NCBI GenBank assembly: GCA_902547535.1
Contig: CACCOB010000003.1
Span: 186,001-250,000, forward strand
Reading direction: 5' to 3'
Length of the DNA stretch: 64,000 nt
Origin: an uncultured Pelagibacteraceae bacterium
Lineage (GTDB): Bacteria; Pseudomonadota; Alphaproteobacteria; Pelagibacterales; Pelagibacteraceae
The notes below the pieces were generated by a model. The model was not told where the DNA came from. It saw nothing but the letters and a program-made list of their open reading frames with translations, and ran no database searches. How positions within the stretch are numbered: the first letter of the stretch is position 1; each line of letters starts with the position of its first letter. Positions 38,904 to 47,606 of the stretch are shown here, in pieces. The translations under genes were made by a program, and so were the position numbers.

Positions 38904-39881
38904 TCAGGCAATATTAGCATCTAAGATATTATGAATATGAATAAAACCTATTGTTTTATACTTATTTTTATCGTGGACACATAAACTCGTAATTTTTTTT
39001 GTATTCATAATAGAGAGTGCCTGAGCAGCTAGCATATTTTTATTAACACTAATTGGATTTTTTTTCATTACTTGTTTAATCCTTAAGTTTTTATAATTTA
39101 TCTTGGAATTCGACAATCTTTTTATGTCTCCATCAGTCAATATACCTGAAGTATAGTTTTTATTATTTTTTATAATTAAAGTACCAAGACCGTTTCTTGT
39201 AATATTTTTTAGAGCAGTCTTCATAGTTAAATTTTCTTTTACAAATGGTATTTTTCTTTTTATTAACATTAAGTCCTCAACCGTTTTAAGTTTAACCGAA
39301 AGGGAACCGCTTGGGTGGAATTTTTTAAAATCAATTTTACCAAAGTTCCTATATGTCATGCAAGTTATAGCTATAGCATCTCCAAGTGCAAGTTGGATCG
39401 TAGTAGATGATGTGGGTACGTAGCCGCCGGGTCCCGCCTCTTTTACTGCTGGCAATAAAAACTTAACATCAGAGTTTTTATATAAAATTGAATCTTTTTT
39501 AGATGTTATGCCAATCAATTTTATATTTCTATTTCGAGAGGTATATTGAATAATATTTTTTAGTTCTTCACTTTGTCCACTTAAGCTTATTAGTATAACA
39601 ATATCATTTGAAGTAATTTGACCCATGTCACCATGGCTTGCATTAGAGGCATCCAAAAAAAAAGAAGGGGAACCTGTAGAAGAAAAAGTGGCTGACCATT
39701 TTTTACCGATTATCCCACTTTTTCCCACTCCAGAAATTATTATTTTTCCATTTTTACAGCCTAGAATTAATTTAACTATTTTCTCAAAAGACCTGTCTAT
39801 ACTAGAATATAATTTTGTAAGAGATCTCTCTTCAAGTTTAATAACATCTTTTGCAATTTTTACTATTTTATTACTTTTCAT
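38904..39881 (-). CDS. kdsD: arabinose-5-phosphate isomerase (SIS plus CBS domains)
   Basis: ISGVGKSGIIGKKWSATFSSTGSPSFFLDASNASHGDMG, HPSGSLS, CBS pair; the ORF-track start at 39923 is probably too long. Confidence 0.95.
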   Translation of the reverse strand: MKSNKIVKIAKDVIKLEERSLTKLYSSIDRSFEKIVKLILGCKNGKIIISGVGKSGIIGKKWSATFSSTGSPSFFLDASNASHGDMGQITSNDIVILISLSGQSEELKNIIQYTSRNRNIKLIGITSKKDSILYKNSDVKFLLPAVKEAGPGGYVPTSSTTIQLALGDAIAITCMTYRNFGKIDFKKFHPSGSLSVKLKTVEDLMLIKRKIPFVKENLTMKTALKNITRNGLGTLIIKNNKNYTSGILTDGDIKRLSNSKINYKNLRIKQVMKKNPISVNKNMLAAQALSIMNTKKITSLCVHDKNKYKTIGFIHIHNILDANIA

Positions 39882-39882
39882 T

Positions 39883-40494
39883 TTAGTGTGACCAGATATC
39901 TTCACGAAATGAAGAAAAGTCAAGTTCGACTCTCGTATTCATAAATTTAATTGTTTTTTCATAAAGATTTATTCTTTTTTCTCTTACCAAAATTTTTTTT
40001 AATGATTCGTAAATTTTATGAAGATACACAACATCTTGTGCACAATATTTCAATTGTTTTTCTGATAAATCTCCTCCAAAATCAGAAGTTTGTAATTGTT
40101 TACTGATATCCACACCAACAAATTCTTTAATCAAATCTTTAAGACCATGTTTATCCGAGTAGCTTCTACCAATTTTACTCATAATTTTAGTACAATTTAT
40201 ATTTTCAACATCAATTCCTAAGTATTTTTTAATAAACAAAAGATCTGCCCGAGCAAAATGAAATAGCTTATTGATATTATTATCACTCAATACCTTTTTC
40301 AAGTTTGGTGCATTATAATTATCTTTGTTTAATTGAATAATATGCGCGTCATTCTTTCCTGCAGAAATTTGGACTAAACATAGTCTATCTCTCTCAATAT
40401 TAAGTCCGGTGAATTCACAATCTATCGCTATCTTGTCACTGAACCTTATTTCATCTGGTAAATCTTGCTTATGTAATTTAATATCTAAATTCAT
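39883..40494 (-). CDS. rnd: ribonuclease D-like 3'-5' exonuclease
   Basis: IAIDCEFTGLNIERDRLCLVQIS, FHFARADLLFI, CAQDVVYLHKIYESL; ATG at 40494 preferred over 40530. Confidence 0.88.
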   Translation of the reverse strand: MNLDIKLHKQDLPDEIRFSDKIAIDCEFTGLNIERDRLCLVQISAGKNDAHIIQLNKDNYNAPNLKKVLSDNNINKLFHFARADLLFIKKYLGIDVENINCTKIMSKIGRSYSDKHGLKDLIKEFVGVDISKQLQTSDFGGDLSEKQLKYCAQDVVYLHKIYESLKKILVREKRINLYEKTIKFMNTRVELDFSSFREDIWSH

Positions 40495-40511
40495 TAAATA
40501 GATATATATAT

Positions 40512-41465
40512 ATGAAAAATCAGGATTCAATTTTAATATTTGGTTCTTCAGGTCAGATAGGCAGATCTTTAATCAGAAAATTCACAAAAAATAACTATAG
40601 AGTTATTGCAGTAACTAGAAGTATTCACAGAAAAGGTTTTCAAATTAAAACACAATCGAATTACGGTTATTTAGAGCTTGAAGAAATTAATTCTTTTACT
40701 GAGAACAATATTTCAAAATTAATGAAAAGAGTAACCGTTTGCATTAATTTAATTGGTATATTGTACGAAAAAAAAAAAAATCATTTTAATTTAATACATT
40801 CTGATTTACCTTCTTTATTATCTAAAGAGGCCTCAAAGAATGCGGTCGATCAATTTATTCATCTTTCAGCATTAGGAATAGAAAGTGCAACTGATAGTAA
40901 GTATGCATTAAGTAAATTAGATGGAGAAAGAAATATAAAAAAAAACTTTCCAAAATCTGTAATTTTAAAACCTTCTATTGTTTATTCAGTGGATGACAAC
41001 TTCACTACAAATTTTATGCGTTTGTTAAGCATCCTTCCAGTAATGCCCTTATATTATAATGGAAAAACTAAATTTTCTCCTATTCATGTTTCTGATCTCA
41101 CAGATATTATATTTCAAATAGTACAAACAAAAATTTCTGGTGAAACAATCGAATGTGTTGGTCCAGAAGTAATTACTTTTAAGGAGATATTATTGAAAAT
41201 TTTAAAATCAATTAATAAAAAAAGATTATTATTACCCTTGCCACTATTTCTAGCGAAAATTAATGCCAAATTATTTCAATTAATGCCAAAACCATTATTA
41301 ACTATGGACCAACTCAAATTATTAAAATATGATAATGTTATTTCTAAAAAATATAAAACAAATTTTGATTTTAATATGGAAGCAAAAAAAAAATTTGAAG
41401 ATGAAATAAATCGTTATAGTTTTAACTGGACTACTGGTGGACAATTTGCAAAAAAAAAAATTTAA
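40512..41465 (+). CDS. NAD(P)-binding SDR-like protein, complex I NDUFA9 family
   Basis: ILIFGSSGQIGRSLIRKFTKNNYRVIAVTR, INLIGILYE, FSPIHVSDL. Confidence 0.85.
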   Translation: MKNQDSILIFGSSGQIGRSLIRKFTKNNYRVIAVTRSIHRKGFQIKTQSNYGYLELEEINSFTENNISKLMKRVTVCINLIGILYEKKKNHFNLIHSDLPSLLSKEASKNAVDQFIHLSALGIESATDSKYALSKLDGERNIKKNFPKSVILKPSIVYSVDDNFTTNFMRLLSILPVMPLYYNGKTKFSPIHVSDLTDIIFQIVQTKISGETIECVGPEVITFKEILLKILKSINKKRLLLPLPLFLAKINAKLFQLMPKPLLTMDQLKLLKYDNVISKKYKTNFDFNMEAKKKFEDEINRYSFNWTTGGQFAKKKI

Positions 41466-41474
41466 TATATTTTC

Positions 41475-41729
41475 ATGTTAACTAATATCATATATTTTTT
41501 AGTATTTATTATTTTAGCATTTGTTTTATCTATTGCTGTCAAAGCAATAACTAGAGGAGTAGAGGCCAAACAAATAATAAAAGATGAAAAAAATAATCAA
41601 ATAGTGGATGAAAATGAAAATCATAACTTTGAAGTTATAAATAAAATTAAAGAATTAAAAAATCTACACGATCAAAAAATACTCAATGATGATGAATTTA
41701 AAAAAGCCAAAGAAAAAATCTTAAAATAA
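41475..41729 (+). CDS. SHOCT-domain small membrane protein
   Basis: N-terminal TM; C-terminal IKELKNLHDQKILNDDEFKKAKEKIL (SHOCT pattern). Confidence 0.75.
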   Translation: MLTNIIYFLVFIILAFVLSIAVKAITRGVEAKQIIKDEKNNQIVDENENHNFEVINKIKELKNLHDQKILNDDEFKKAKEKILK

Positions 41730-41730
41730 A

Positions 41731-42228
41731 TTAAGCGGATTTTACTTTTTTTCCAATAAACCTAGGAACATCATCATCTTTATCAACAATTTCATCTTTC
41801 TTACCTTTAGGTTGAAAAACCATCATTAAGTGTAGTGGACAATAAGAGAATTTTTCAACTGTTTTTCTTCCACAAAATGCTGAGTCTTTTTCATCAGGAT
41901 GTCCTTCCATATATTTGCAAGTATTTTCGTTTAAATCCTCTAATTGAAGATTCTTAGCTGGCTCAAAATTTTTATCTAGAAGTAATGATCTAAACTTATT
42001 TTTTCTGCTAGTTTTTTTTAAACTATTATTTGATTGTCTTAGTTCACTTATACCACTTTGAGAAATACTTGATCTAGTTTTAATTTTCGCAGATAAATTT
42101 AATCTGTGAGCTTTACCTATAACTGCGTTTCTACTTACTCCACCAATTATTTCAGCAATTTGACTTGCAGTTTGGCCTTTACCCCAAAGGTCCTTAAGTT
42201 TGTTAACTTTTTCGTCCGTCCAGCCCAT
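41731..42228 (-). CDS. gcrA: GcrA-family cell cycle regulator
   Basis: MGWTDEKVNKLKDLWGKGQTASQIAEIIGGVSRNAVIGKAHRLNL; C-terminal Cys/His segment. Confidence 0.94.
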   Translation of the reverse strand: MGWTDEKVNKLKDLWGKGQTASQIAEIIGGVSRNAVIGKAHRLNLSAKIKTRSSISQSGISELRQSNNSLKKTSRKNKFRSLLLDKNFEPAKNLQLEDLNENTCKYMEGHPDEKDSAFCGRKTVEKFSYCPLHLMMVFQPKGKKDEIVDKDDDVPRFIGKKVKSA

Positions 42229-42356
42229 ATTTACTACATTTAGTATATTTAAATATATTTACAACACTATCTTGAAACCATAATTAGAACCTTATAACAA
42301 GCTTTTTTTTTCCTTTTTTAACATTTTTTAAAAAAAAAGTTTATTAATATTTACTC

Positions 42357-43169
42357 ATGGTTGAATTACAGAAAAAATATCAAATCGGTACTAGAAGATT
42401 TGGACTTATCAATTGGGTCGGAACTTACTCATTATTTAAAAAAGAAGTTCTTAGATTTCTAACTGTATCAGGACAGACTTTGTTTGGGCCAATATTAACT
42501 AGTATATTATTTTTAACAGTTATTTCCTTAGCTATAGGAGATCAAAGATCCGACGTATTAGGTGTTTCATATATAAAATTTTTAGCAAGTGGTTTAATAA
42601 TGATGCAAGTTATTCAACAAAGTTTTGCTCATTCTAGTTCTTCATTAATGATGGGAAAAATGATGGGTACAATTACTGATGTTGTCCATAGCCCTTTATC
42701 TTCATCAGAAGTTGTATTTGCAATTACATTTGCTTCTGCTGCAAGAGGTTTATTAATTGCATCAGCTTCTTCTTTAATATTTATTTTTTTTATTGATTTA
42801 TCAATACAAAATTTCTTTTTGTGGTTTATTTATTTATTATTGGGTGGACTGGTGATGGGATCACTTGGAATAATAGTTGGTTTGTATGCAGATAAATTTG
42901 ATCAAATGAGTACAGTTACAAACTTTATAATAGTACCTCTAAGTTTTTTAAGTGGTACTTTTTATAGTATTGATAAATTGCCAGAATTCTTAAAAATTCT
43001 TAGTAATTATAATCCTTTCTTTCATATGATAGATGGATTTAGATTTTCATTTATTGGTCAACTAGATGGATCGGTAACATTTGGGATTGCATTATTAACT
43101 TTTTTAAGTTTCGTTATTACTTATTTCGCATACTTTTTAGTAAATAAAGGTTATAAAATAAAATCATAG
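42357..43169 (+). CDS. ABC-2 type transporter permease
   Basis: Polytopic; LTVSGQTLFGPILTSILFLTVISLAIG, SFLSGTFYSIDKLPEFLKILSNYNPFFHMIDGFR. Confidence 0.9.
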   Translation: MVELQKKYQIGTRRFGLINWVGTYSLFKKEVLRFLTVSGQTLFGPILTSILFLTVISLAIGDQRSDVLGVSYIKFLASGLIMMQVIQQSFAHSSSSLMMGKMMGTITDVVHSPLSSSEVVFAITFASAARGLLIASASSLIFIFFIDLSIQNFFLWFIYLLLGGLVMGSLGIIVGLYADKFDQMSTVTNFIIVPLSFLSGTFYSIDKLPEFLKILSNYNPFFHMIDGFRFSFIGQLDGSVTFGIALLTFLSFVITYFAYFLVNKGYKIKS

Positions 43170-43175
43170 TATATA

Positions 43176-44345
43176 ATGAGTTTTTTAGCCAAAAATTATA
43201 AAAGAAGAAACTTATCTTTCAATAAAGGTAAAGGATCATTTTTATATACAAATAGAGGTGTAAAGTTTTTAGATTTTGTACAAGGAATAGCTGTTAATTC
43301 TTTAGGTCATACAAATCCAAATTTAGTAAAAGCAATTAATAAACAATCAAAAAAACTTTGGCATGTTTCTAACTCTTTTATAATTCCTGAAGGAGAGGAA
43401 TTGGCAAAAAAACTAACAAAAAAAACTTTTGCAGATGCAGTAATTTTTCAAAATAGTGGAGCGGAAGCCACCGAAGCTGCTATAAAAGTTGCTAGGAGAT
43501 ATTTTTATTCAATAGGTAAACCTGAAAAAAATAGAATTCTATGCATAAAAAACTCGTTTCATGGAAGGACTATTGCAACAATAAATGCTAGTGGATCAAA
43601 AAAAATGATTGAAGGATTTGGCCCAAAAGTGGCTGGGTTTGACCATTTTAAATTTGGCAACCATAAGGAACTTAAAAGAAAGATTTCAAACAAAACTGCT
43701 GCAATAATGATTGAACCAATTATGGGCGAAGGTGGTATTAAGGTAATACCTACTTGGTGTTTAAAAGAATTGAGACAGATTTGTAATAAAAATAAAATTC
43801 TTCTTATTTTAGATGAAGTTCAATGTGGAATTGGGAGATCTGGAAAGTTTTTTTCATATGAGTATGCAAACATAAAGCCAGATATAGTTCCAATTGCAAA
43901 AGGAATTGGAGGTGGATTTCCAATAGGTGCAGTGTTAATGACAAAAAAAGTTTCTAAGGCTATGGTTCCAGGTACACATGGATCTACTTTTGGCGGGAAC
44001 CCTTTAGCAATGTCGGTTGGAAATGCTGTAATGGATGAAATTTTCAAAAAAGGCTTTCTTTCAAAAGTTAAAAGTAATTCAAAATATTTTATTTCAGAAT
44101 TGAATAAAATTAAAAATAAATTCCCAAACATTATTAAAGAAATTAGAGGAAAAGGATTAATTCTGGGAATACAATTACATCATGACCAGACAAAATTCAT
44201 ACAAAGTTTAATGAAAAATAAACTGCTAACAATTAGAGCAGCTGAAAATGTTATAAGAATTTTGCCACCATTAAATGTTAATAAAAATGAAATAAATTTA
44301 GCTTTAAAAATTATCAATAAAGTTTGTGAAAGATTTAAAAAATAA
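43176..44345 (+). CDS. argD: acetylornithine aminotransferase
   Basis: Class III PLP: FQNSGAEATEAAIKVAR, NSFHGRTIATINASG, LILDEVQCGIGRSGKFFSYE, GTHGSTFGGNPLAMSVG. Confidence 0.96.
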   Translation: MSFLAKNYKRRNLSFNKGKGSFLYTNRGVKFLDFVQGIAVNSLGHTNPNLVKAINKQSKKLWHVSNSFIIPEGEELAKKLTKKTFADAVIFQNSGAEATEAAIKVARRYFYSIGKPEKNRILCIKNSFHGRTIATINASGSKKMIEGFGPKVAGFDHFKFGNHKELKRKISNKTAAIMIEPIMGEGGIKVIPTWCLKELRQICNKNKILLILDEVQCGIGRSGKFFSYEYANIKPDIVPIAKGIGGGFPIGAVLMTKKVSKAMVPGTHGSTFGGNPLAMSVGNAVMDEIFKKGFLSKVKSNSKYFISELNKIKNKFPNIIKEIRGKGLILGIQLHHDQTKFIQSLMKNKLLTIRAAENVIRILPPLNVNKNEINLALKIINKVCERFKK

Positions 44346-45277
44346 TGAAAAATTTTCTTCATATAAGAGATATTCCCCTCAAAGATTTAAAAAAAATTAT
44401 TTCTGATGCAAAAAATAGAAAATCAAAAAGAAAAAAATTAAATACGCTTGATCCAGACAAAGACTCACCTTTAAAGGGTAAAATTCTTTTACAGATGTTT
44501 GAAAAATCTAGCCTTAGAACTAGATTAAGTTTTTATTTAGCTATTAAACAATTAGGTGGAGGATCTTTAACTTTAAGACCAGAGGAGTTACACCTAGGTA
44601 TTGGTAGTGAAAGTATAGCAGATACGTCTAAAATTTTATCAACTTATGGTAATGCTTTTATGTTGAGAACAGATTCGGATAAAAAATTAGATCAATTCAA
44701 AAAATATTCAAGTATACCAATAATCAATGGACTAAGTCCATCCTCACATCCCACTCAGGTTTTGTCAGATATTTTTACTATTCAAGAAATTAAAAAGAAA
44801 AGTATTTCGAAATTAAAACTATGTTGGATAGGAGATGCTAACAATAATATGATGAATAGCTTAGTAGAAGCTTGCATCAAATTCTCTGTTTACCTAAATA
44901 TTGCATGTCCTAAAAGCTATCAACCAAATAAAAAGCTTACTTCTTTGATAAAACAACAAAAAGGAAAAATAAAAATTTTTAATAAAAAAGAAATAGCTAT
45001 TAAAAATTCTGATGTTGTAATGACAGACAAAATCATTTCTTTAAACGATAAAGTGAATAAGAAAAAGAAACTTAAATCATTTAAAAATTTCAAAGTTGAT
45101 ACAAAAACTATGAATTTAGCCAAGAAAGATGCAATATTTTTACATTGTCTACCAAGAGGAAATGAAGTTACAGAAGAAGTATTTCTTGGGAAACAATCTA
45201 AAGTGTGGCAACAAGCTCTAAACAGAGTTTATGTTCAAAAGAGTATTTTATTATATTGTTTTGGCAAACTAAGGTAG
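44345..45277 (+). CDS. argF: ornithine carbamoyltransferase family protein
   Basis: LLQMFEKSSLRTRLSF, SHPTQVLSDIFT, IFLHCLPRGNEVTEEVF; follows argD. Confidence 0.92.
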   Translation: MKNFLHIRDIPLKDLKKIISDAKNRKSKRKKLNTLDPDKDSPLKGKILLQMFEKSSLRTRLSFYLAIKQLGGGSLTLRPEELHLGIGSESIADTSKILSTYGNAFMLRTDSDKKLDQFKKYSSIPIINGLSPSSHPTQVLSDIFTIQEIKKKSISKLKLCWIGDANNNMMNSLVEACIKFSVYLNIACPKSYQPNKKLTSLIKQQKGKIKIFNKKEIAIKNSDVVMTDKIISLNDKVNKKKKLKSFKNFKVDTKTMNLAKKDAIFLHCLPRGNEVTEEVFLGKQSKVWQQALNRVYVQKSILLYCFGKLR

Positions 45278-45799
45278 TTGTAATGGACTATCAGCATTAG
45301 CATTCATATATAGAATTACTGAAGCTCTATCTTTCTCTTTTTTTAATCCTGCAAAAGCCATCTTTGTACCTTTTATATAAGAAGCAGGTTTTATTAAAAA
45401 ACTATTCATCTCTTGAAAAGTCCAATCTTTTCCAAATGCCACTAAAGCTTTTGAATATTTATAATCTTCTAGTGCACCCATGTTTCTACCTAAGACGTTA
45501 TAAAGTGCTGGGCCAATATTGTTTCTTCCACCTTTTTTAATCGAATGACATGCGCTACATTTCTTAAAAACCTTCTTTCCATGATCAACACTTCCCATGG
45601 CCAATAGAGCAGAAATATCAACTGCTTCAACAGCTGCGGAAGCTTTCGTGTCATCTGTTTCAGCAAATTCAACCTTATAAGCTGATTGACTCGGCTTCTC
45701 TACATAATAGATAATGTCAGAAATTTTAGTTATTCCAAATATAACAACAAAAATAACAACTACCGCTGCTATGATTTTATTAATTTCAAATGAGTCCAT
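45269..45799 (-). CDS. membrane-anchored class I cytochrome c (CycM/c552-like)
   Basis: N-terminal TM; FKKCSACHSIKKGGRNNIGPALYNVLGR; GTKMAFAGLKKEKDRASVILYM. Confidence 0.93.
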   Translation of the reverse strand: MDSFEINKIIAAVVVIFVVIFGITKISDIIYYVEKPSQSAYKVEFAETDDTKASAAVEAVDISALLAMGSVDHGKKVFKKCSACHSIKKGGRNNIGPALYNVLGRNMGALEDYKYSKALVAFGKDWTFQEMNSFLIKPASYIKGTKMAFAGLKKEKDRASVILYMNANADSPLQLP

Positions 45800-45860
45800 G
45801 ATTTTTAATTATTATCCTCGTATAACATGTTAAACAAAAAAAAAACCAAATTTAAATTTA

Positions 45861-45886
45861 ATTATTGCGTCTGAAAGACGCATAAT
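45861..45886. repeat. Inverted repeat in the divergent cytochrome c / kdsB intergenic region
   Basis: ATTATTGCGTCT-GAA-AGACGCATAAT; 7-bp GC-rich core (TGCGTCT/AGACGCA) plus 4 bp beyond a one-base bulge; about 10 nt before the kdsB ATG. Confidence 0.75.
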
Positions 45887-45895
45887 ACTTAGTTT

Positions 45896-46633
45896 ATGAG
45901 CAATACAGTAATTTTAATCCCTTCAAGATTAGCTGCAACAAGGTTACCAAATAAACCTTTATTAAAAATCAATAATATTTCAATTATTAATCATGTTTAT
46001 AAAATTGCAAAATCATCTCTTATTGGGGAAAGTTATGTTGCTACAGGTGATAAAGAAATATTTGAAGAGGTCACTAAGCTTGGAGGAAAATGTATTTTAA
46101 CCAAAAAAGATCATAAAACTGGAACTGACAGAATTTTTGAGGCTTATCAAGAGATAAGAGATGACAATATTGAATATGTAATAAATCTTCAAGGAGATGA
46201 ACCAATGCTTGATATTGAGGATGTTACTAATCTCCTAAAAAAAACTATTAAAAAAAAATCTAAAATTTCAACATTAGGTTGTCAAATTGAAGACAAAAAA
46301 TTTTTCTTAAACAAAAATGTTGTAAAAGTAACCACAAAAGAGGAACTTCATCAAAACAATTTATCAGTAGCAACATCATTCACAAGAGAAATTAAAAATA
46401 CTCAAAAAAACATTTACCACCATATTGGAATATATATTTATAATGTTTCATATTTAGAACGGTTCGTTCAATTAGAGCAAACTCAAAATGAAAAATCGCA
46501 AAAACTAGAACAATTAAGATTAATGGATAACAATATTGAAATAGACGTAGGATTAGCAAAAACTAAGCCAATTGGTGTAGATACAGATGAAGATTATCTA
46601 GAAATAAAAAAAATTATGGAATATAAAAATTAA
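45896..46633 (+). CDS. kdsB: 3-deoxy-manno-octulosonate cytidylyltransferase
   Basis: VILIPSRLAATRLPNKPL, NLQGDEPMLD, GIYIYNVSYLERFVQL. Confidence 0.96.
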   Translation: MSNTVILIPSRLAATRLPNKPLLKINNISIINHVYKIAKSSLIGESYVATGDKEIFEEVTKLGGKCILTKKDHKTGTDRIFEAYQEIRDDNIEYVINLQGDEPMLDIEDVTNLLKKTIKKKSKISTLGCQIEDKKFFLNKNVVKVTTKEELHQNNLSVATSFTREIKNTQKNIYHHIGIYIYNVSYLERFVQLEQTQNEKSQKLEQLRLMDNNIEIDVGLAKTKPIGVDTDEDYLEIKKIMEYKN

Positions 46634-46636
46634 ATT

Positions 46637-47464
46637 ATGAAAATTGCTTATCAAGGTGTTGCTGGAAGTTATAGCGAAAGTTGTGCCAAAAAAATGTATC
46701 CAGAGAGTAAAACGATACCCTGCAAAACATTTGATGAATGCTTTGAAAGGTCTAGTGAAGATAATTCAATAAGATCTTTAATTCCGGAGTCAAATAAAAC
46801 AACAGGAAATATTGGTGTTGAGTATTTAATCTTTAAATATAGATTAAATATTTATGCAGAGCATTTTTTTCCAATTAATCATAATCTATTAGGATTAAAA
46901 GATTCAAAAATTGAAGACATAAAAGATGTTTACTCACACGCACAAGCATTAAGCCAATCTTCAAGTTTTATTAAGAAAAAAAAATTTACAGAAAATGTTA
47001 GAGCAGATACAGCTGGTTCAGCAAAATTTGTTTCAGAAACTAAAGATAAATCTAAAGCTGCTATAGCTTCTAGTCTTAGTGCAGAAATATATGGTCTAAA
47101 AATTCTACAAGAAAATGTTCAAGATGATAAAGATAATGTGACTAGATTTTTATTACTTGGTAAAGATATTTTTCAGCCAGATTTTTCTGATGATAATCAT
47201 ATGACATCAATATTATTTAAGTTGAAAAGTAAACCTGCTGCTCTTTACTCTGCACTGTCAGGATTTGCAATAAATGGAGTTAATATGAGTAAACTACAAA
47301 GTTTTCCCGAAAAGAACTCATTTTCCTCATATTTTTTTCTATGTGATATAGATGGACATATAGAATCTCCTAAAATCAAAAACTCACTTGAGGAATTAGG
47401 TCTGCATTGCCAAGATATGCACGTTCTAGGTGTTTATAAATCTGATAAATTTAGACAAAAATAA
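46637..47464 (+). CDS. pheA: prephenate dehydratase
   Basis: MKIAYQGVAGSYSESCAKKMYP, IPESNKTTGNI, YSHAQALSQSS, NVQDDKDNVTRFLLLG, ACT domain. Confidence 0.95.
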   Translation: MKIAYQGVAGSYSESCAKKMYPESKTIPCKTFDECFERSSEDNSIRSLIPESNKTTGNIGVEYLIFKYRLNIYAEHFFPINHNLLGLKDSKIEDIKDVYSHAQALSQSSSFIKKKKFTENVRADTAGSAKFVSETKDKSKAAIASSLSAEIYGLKILQENVQDDKDNVTRFLLLGKDIFQPDFSDDNHMTSILFKLKSKPAALYSALSGFAINGVNMSKLQSFPEKNSFSSYFFLCDIDGHIESPKIKNSLEELGLHCQDMHVLGVYKSDKFRQK

Positions 47465-47513
47465 ATTTATAACTTTCTTGTAGAATAGAAATTTTTATTG
47501 ATATAATAAAGTT

Positions 47514-47600
47514 GGAGGCCAGTCAGGTGGTATTACCACAAATCCCCCAGGATCGAAAGATAGCAAGGGTAGTGAGTATTTTCCAGGTTGGTTGGTCTCC
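47514..47600 (+). ncRNA. ffs: signal recognition particle RNA (4.5S, bacterial small type)
   Basis: GGAGGCCAGTCAGG...CCCCCAGGATCGAAAGATAGCAAGGGTAG...GGTTGGTCTCC: complementary ends and a conserved apical GGAxxGAAAxxxAGCA domain; directly upstream of dnaX. Confidence 0.88.
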
Positions 47601-47606
47601 TTAAAA

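Noticed and set aside
42229-42356. Poly-T/poly-A tracts in the gcrA/ABC permease divergent spacer that could look like a terminator
   Set aside because: No GC stem; the spacer is between divergent genes, so a promoter region is more likely.
45490-45672. 60-aa minus-strand ORF overlapping the cytochrome c gene in another frame
   Set aside because: Embedded in a confident cytochrome c CDS with heme motif; no independent support.
47592-47606. Upstream TTG start for dnaX in the ORF track
   Set aside because: It lies inside the SRP RNA; ATG at 47607 begins the conserved N-terminus MTENSKVLALKYRP.
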